The notes under the pieces: model-generated
What the model was told of the DNA's origin: nothing
Seen by the model: only the letters and a program-made list of their open reading frames with translations
Databases searched by the model: none
Part shown: positions 6,142 to 8,527 of the stretch, piece after piece
Numbering within the stretch: position 1 is the stretch's first letter
Layout of the letters: each line of letters starts with the position of its first letter
Position numbers and translations under genes: made by a program
Assembly (NCBI GenBank): GCA_047615875.1
Contig: JBLHGU010000222.1
Location: 1-8,527, forward strand
From: JBLHGU01 sp047615875
GTDB lineage: Bacteria > Pseudomonadota > Gammaproteobacteria > Arenicellales > CAJQKF01
Direction: 5' to 3'
DNA: 8,527 bases

Positions 6142-6276
6142 AAATGCCTGTAACCAAAACTTAAGGTGCATCATTTAACTGACAGTTGGTAGGAGAAAAT
6201 CACCGCTCCCTGCTCGATGTTGGCAATCAGCCACTCGTTATTTCATTGGTGTCGTAACGAAATTGAGTAACATCGG

Positions 6277-6304
6277 AGCTCTCTTGGTGGGCCATAAGAG
6301 AGCT
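6277..6304. repeat. Perfect 9-bp stem with 10-nt loop
   Basis: AGCTCTCTT (6277-6285) and AAGAGAGCT (6296-6304) are exact reverse complements around the loop GGTGGGCCAT. No T-run follows on either strand, so it is not an ordinary intrinsic terminator. Confidence 0.5.
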
Positions 6305-6452
6305 ATAACACTTGAATCCAACAATATAGTAGAGCTTATAGATCTAAAAGAAACTAGCCCCGGGCGAGTCAGGCCTAACAAGCCAAACGTTGTATCGAAC
6401 GGACCGTGTGCTGTGGGGACAATTTAGGCAAATGATAGAAACTAGCGATAGA

Positions 6453-6521
6453 AATAAAAACCGCAGCTAGATGTAAAGCAGTGCACCTATTAGGTGCAAC
6501 TGTTTAGCATTTAACTGCAGC
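6453..6521 (-). terminator. Intrinsic terminator of the Gly/Pro/Lys-rich protein gene
   Basis: On the minus strand, starting about 20 bases after the TAA at 6540-6542, the sequence folds into a long hairpin. Its tip is TGCACCT/AGGTGCA (6483-6489 and 6492-6498 region) around a loop of about 3 nt. The stem continues through CAG/CTG and TAAA/TTTA with single-base bulges down to GCAG/CTGC at 6463-6466 and 6515-6518. It is followed directly by GGTTTTTATTT on the minus strand (6452-6462). Stem plus U-run in the right place makes this the most convincing terminator in the window. Confidence 0.75.
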
Positions 6522-6539
6522 TTTATATCACTTCAAAAA

Positions 6540-8090
6540 TTACTCAGTTTCTGCGCCAGGGTTGCCGGTTTTTTCCAGGTCGGTAACGAGTCGACCACCG
6601 CCGGAATTTGCAGACTGGCTGCTAGAAGCAGGTCTGGAAATTACTGAACTGCCTAACGTAATGGAGTGACTGCCATCATTGCCGTCATCCTCACCAACCG
6701 GTTTCATATCGTCACCCTGCCCTTCACCGCGCCCGGCCGCTTTCCTCACAGCTTCTTTGACCATGACAATTTTTTCCTCTTCAGTAGTCATGTCACAATT
6801 AGGATCATTGGGATTGCATTTACCCGATTCCCACACTCCTTTGCCTGGCTTCTTCTTTTTCTCGGAAGCTTTCACCAGGCGGTCTAACTTGTGATATAGC
6901 TTCACCTCTTTCTCGGATGCTTTATTTTTAGCCATTTTCTTTTCTAAACGAACCATTAGACTTTTAGCCATAGGCAATTCCTCTTTGCTAAACTTGGTTC
7001 TTTTCTTTTCTTTTTGTTTAGTTTTAGTTTTCGATTTGGCATCGCCTGGCAACGGCGGCTTATTATTATCTTTGGACTTGATTATTGGTGGATTATTATC
7101 AGTCTTGTTCTTAGGCTTAGTGTTATTGGTATTTTTCGGTTTTTCAGTTTTACCACCAGCCATTATGGCTGACGAACCACCGGCTAGCCCGGATATGGAA
7201 GAGCTTTGGATTCCCTGTTCCATACCAGGAGCGCTAGTGATGGTGCGCGATTTAGCACCGAACACATCTGACGGAGCACCGGGTGACATATTACCTGGTA
7301 ACTTCATTCCGGGGGTTTTCCCACCGAATCCTCCGCCAGCGGCACCTGGTAATGTTGCAGGCCCAGGTTTTCCAGGCAAAGCACTGCCTTTAGGAAGCAA
7401 ACCGCTACCAGCTAATAGACTCGAGCCAGTTTTTGTACCCAGCCCACCTAAACCGGGGAGTTTTGGTGCACCACCCGCTCCACCGGCATTTCCTGCCGCG
7501 CCGGATAAAGATGGCATTCCACTCAATCCAGGCAAACCGCCAGATTTAGTGCCGGGCATTGCTGATTTTCCGAAACCAGAGGCATTAGTTTCGCCCCCAG
7601 GAAGTCCTGGTAAGCTTCCGAAGCTCCCTAGCTTGCCCGCGTCACCGTTACCCAACAGAGAATTTGACCTCGAAGCCAATTTTAGTTTGGCCACGGCTGA
7701 TAAGGACTCAATGTCTTTCAATCCCGGCTCATTTTGTAGACCACCTTTGTCCGCCCCGGCAATCTCACCAGTGGGCTTCAGAGTATTGGGTGCAGGCTCT
7801 TTGGCTATGGGTTTAACGATCTGAAGGGTTTGATCCGGCTTTTTTAGCAAAGGCTCTTTTACGATGCTCTGTCCCTGCACTGCAGGAGACAGCGTTTGAT
7901 TACCTATAGACGGTGTAGATCCACCGTCATTACTCGGCGCAGGGGCTTGCAGTTGTATTACCGGCTCTTCGATTGCCCCCTGAATAGTCAGATTCGACTG
8001 ATCCGGTATGATTACCTGAGCATTTGCTGCGAAACTTCCAACCAAACAAATCGGTGTGAAAAGAAAATACCATAATGCCGTATGCTTCAT
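6540..8090 (-). CDS. Exported Gly/Pro/Leu-rich and Lys-rich low-complexity protein
   Basis: Function unknown. From the ATG at 8088-8090 it encodes 516 residues. Residues 1-24 (MKHTALWYFLFTPICLVGSF then AANA) form a Sec signal peptide. An upstream in-frame ATG at 8139-8141 would bury it, while AGAGAGAG lies just before the chosen ATG. Residues 25-140 are Pro/Gln/Lys-rich and acidic-basic mixed. Residues 146-312 are Gly/Leu/Pro-rich with repeated LPG/GLPGL motifs, silk- or collagen-like and probably disordered. Residues 313-420 are strongly Lys/Asn-rich with a basic helix (about 367-413), suited to binding an anionic surface polymer or nucleic acid; that is inference. Then CNPNDPNC (425-432) holds the only cysteines of the mature protein, followed by an acidic/basic helix and a Ser/Gly tail. 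No anchor, LPXTG-like or lipobox signal was seen. It is a single-gene unit with a promoter at 8217-8245 and a terminator at 6453-6521. The 284-residue product at 710-1564 looks like a shortened, acidic paralogue. The gene lies convergent to the barrel/FN3 operon. Confidence 0.7.
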   Translation of the reverse strand: MKHTALWYFLFTPICLVGSFAANAQVIIPDQSNLTIQGAIEEPVIQLQAPAPSNDGGSTPSIGNQTLSPAVQGQSIVKEPLLKKPDQTLQIVKPIAKEPAPNTLKPTGEIAGADKGGLQNEPGLKDIESLSAVAKLKLASRSNSLLGNGDAGKLGSFGSLPGLPGGETNASGFGKSAMPGTKSGGLPGLSGMPSLSGAAGNAGGAGGAPKLPGLGGLGTKTGSSLLAGSGLLPKGSALPGKPGPATLPGAAGGGFGGKTPGMKLPGNMSPGAPSDVFGAKSRTITSAPGMEQGIQSSSISGLAGGSSAIMAGGKTEKPKNTNNTKPKNKTDNNPPIIKSKDNNKPPLPGDAKSKTKTKQKEKKRTKFSKEELPMAKSLMVRLEKKMAKNKASEKEVKLYHKLDRLVKASEKKKKPGKGVWESGKCNPNDPNCDMTTEEEKIVMVKEAVRKAAGRGEGQGDDMKPVGEDDGNDGSHSITLGSSVISRPASSSQSANSGGGRLVTDLEKTGNPGAETE

Positions 8091-8093
8091 AAA

Positions 8094-8104
8094 ACTCTCT
8101 CTTG
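8094..8104 (-). promoter_or_regulatory. Ribosome binding region that decides the start of the Gly/Pro/Lys-rich protein
   Basis: On the minus strand the bases just before the ATG at 8088-8090 read AAGAGAGAGTTTT, a purine-rich Shine-Dalgarno-like tract about 5 nt upstream. Nothing similar precedes the ATG at 8139-8141. Together with the signal peptide that begins at 8090, this fixes the start. Confidence 0.55.
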
Positions 8105-8169
8105 GTAGGGTGCAATATACCTTAATTGCCTGTGGCCGCATTGACCAGAATCTTCATCCTAATGGCAAT

Positions 8170-8189
8170 GACTGAATAGAGACTGAATA
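8170..8189. promoter_or_regulatory. Two direct repeats of GACTGAATA, 11-bp period, in the leader
   Basis: GACTGAATA occurs at 8170-8178 and again at 8181-8189 with no mismatch, one helical turn apart. It lies about 20-40 bases downstream of the inferred transcription start of the promoter at 8217-8245. Tandem sites one turn apart are typical of operator pairs, but no cognate regulator is visible, so binding is an inference. Confidence 0.35.
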
Positions 8190-8216
8190 AATTCCAACTA
8201 ACTCCGAACATACTAA

Positions 8217-8245
8217 ATAGTAGTCACTCTGTAAAATACCGTCAA
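8217..8245 (-). promoter_or_regulatory. Sigma70-like promoter for the Gly/Pro/Lys-rich protein gene
   Basis: On the minus strand TTGACG (8240-8245, five of six to the -35 consensus) is followed after exactly 17 bases by TACTAT (8217-8222, four of six to the -10 consensus). Transcription would start near 8210, giving a leader of about 120 nt before the ATG at 8090. It is the best promoter match noticed in the window. A second possible -10 (TATATT, 8114-8119) lies closer to the gene but has no good -35. Confidence 0.5.
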
Positions 8246-8286
8246 GGCATAGGATGAGTCATACGTCTGTTGTTTTGTTCAATTGC

Positions 8287-8527
8287 CTATGGCTCAAGAA
8301 TGTTGAACATCGGATTGAATTCATCCAAACATATGAATAATGCACGTAAAACATCTTTATCACCCGTAAAGGGCAGAAGGTTTTCATCGAGCCCCTGCAG
8401 GAAAGTACGATTGTGCCGATACATTACCCGGCCCGCGGTGTCAGAAAAGCGGCTGTCACTGACCCCGGGTGGCAACATTCGTTACCAACTAAAGACACCG
8501 TACCGAAACGGCACCACCCACGTCATC
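8287..8527 (-). pseudogene. C-terminal fragment of an unrecognised gene, interrupted by an in-frame TAA, partial at right edge
   Basis: From the ATG at 8476-8478 to the TAG at 8287-8289 the frame encodes 63 residues, with a well-formed soluble-protein look: RHNRTFLQGLDENLLPFTGD, then VLRALFICLDEFNPMFNILEP ending the chain. I do not recognise the family. Upstream in the same frame are CGA and a TAA at 8482-8484, and beyond the TAA the frame is open again to the window edge (TWVVPFRYGVFSW). The peptide on both sides has the same protein-like composition, so the TAA may be a nonsense mutation in a longer gene. Alternatively the 63-residue frame is a small gene starting at 8478, though only a weak ribosome site precedes it. 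Its stop lies about 40 bases before the promoter of the next gene. Confidence 0.4.

Larger units (their letters stand above)
5886..6451. other. Tail-to-tail intergenic region without genes, rich in inverted repeats
   Basis: No credible coding frame was found between the FN3-like gene (plus) and the terminator of the Gly/Pro/Lys-rich gene (minus). The stretch holds four stem-loop candidates (5900-5954, 6015-6038, 6091-6141 and 6277-6304), listed separately. It also has a 10-bp direct repeat AGAAACTAGC at 6349-6358 and 6437-6446, and a GATAGAAA pair at 6434-6441 and 6447-6454. A minus-strand frame overlapping 5757-6050 has no ribosome site, starts in this stem-loop region and ends inside the FN3-like gene; I treat it as chance. 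Confidence 0.55.

Noticed and set aside
6373..6429. Possible integron attC site (GCCTAAC ... TTTAGGC)
   Set aside because: The right end lacks the required GTT of the GTTRRRY core, and no inner complementary arms are present. No integrase or other attC-like site was seen.
6985..7824. Plus-strand open frame of 279 codons rich in Pro and Gly opposite the 516-residue protein gene
   Set aside because: It is the mirror of the Gly/Pro/Leu-rich coding region: Gly and Pro codons read as Pro and Gly on the other strand. The true strand has a signal peptide, ribosome site, promoter and terminator.
1..8527. tRNA, rRNA, CRISPR array, transposase or riboswitch
   Set aside because: No cloverleaf, rRNA core sequence, regularly spaced repeat-spacer array, transposase frame or known riboswitch core was found by eye on either strand.

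Overview
The window looks like a chromosomal accessory region of a Gram-negative bacterium. It holds a predicted outer-membrane beta-barrel protein, several Sec-type signal peptides and sigma70-like promoters. A marine-type gammaproteobacterium would fit, but no universally conserved gene is present, so taxonomy is an inference. No rRNA, tRNA, CRISPR array, transposase or integrase was seen.

Layout. (1) 1-600: two gene remnants on the minus strand, joined end to end. One is a STAS-like piece of a two-domain regulatory protein, lacking its start and its ATPase half. The other is a DUF1552-like piece in a different frame that runs off the left edge. (2) 637-1564: a 9-bp inverted repeat, then a minus-strand gene for a 284-residue Gly/Pro-rich acidic protein without a signal peptide. 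(3) 1565-1957: an intergenic stretch between divergent genes, with a promoter and an overlapping 19-bp palindrome that points right. (4) 1958-5885: a two-gene plus-strand operon. It encodes a 714-residue exported protein with an N-terminal beta-sandwich-like domain and a predicted outer-membrane barrel. Ten bases later comes a 590-residue secreted beta-rich protein ending in a fibronectin-III-like domain. (5) 5886-6539: a tail-to-tail intergenic region unusually rich in stem-loops, including a good intrinsic terminator for the gene to its right. (6) 6540-8090: a minus-strand gene for a 516-residue exported Gly/Pro/Lys-rich protein, with its own promoter at 8217-8245. (7) 8287-8527: the C-terminal end of a broken minus-strand gene of unknown family.

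The most interesting idea is that the locus encodes an undescribed cell-surface assembly. Two low-complexity proteins that appear to be distant paralogues share a G-rich block and an NPNDPN block with similar spacing, but carry opposite charge. They flank an operon for an outer-membrane barrel and a secreted FN3-like partner. Nothing in the sequence proves that these products act together; this is inferred from proximity and shared export signals. The broken genes at both ends suggest the locus sits in a region subject to rearrangement.
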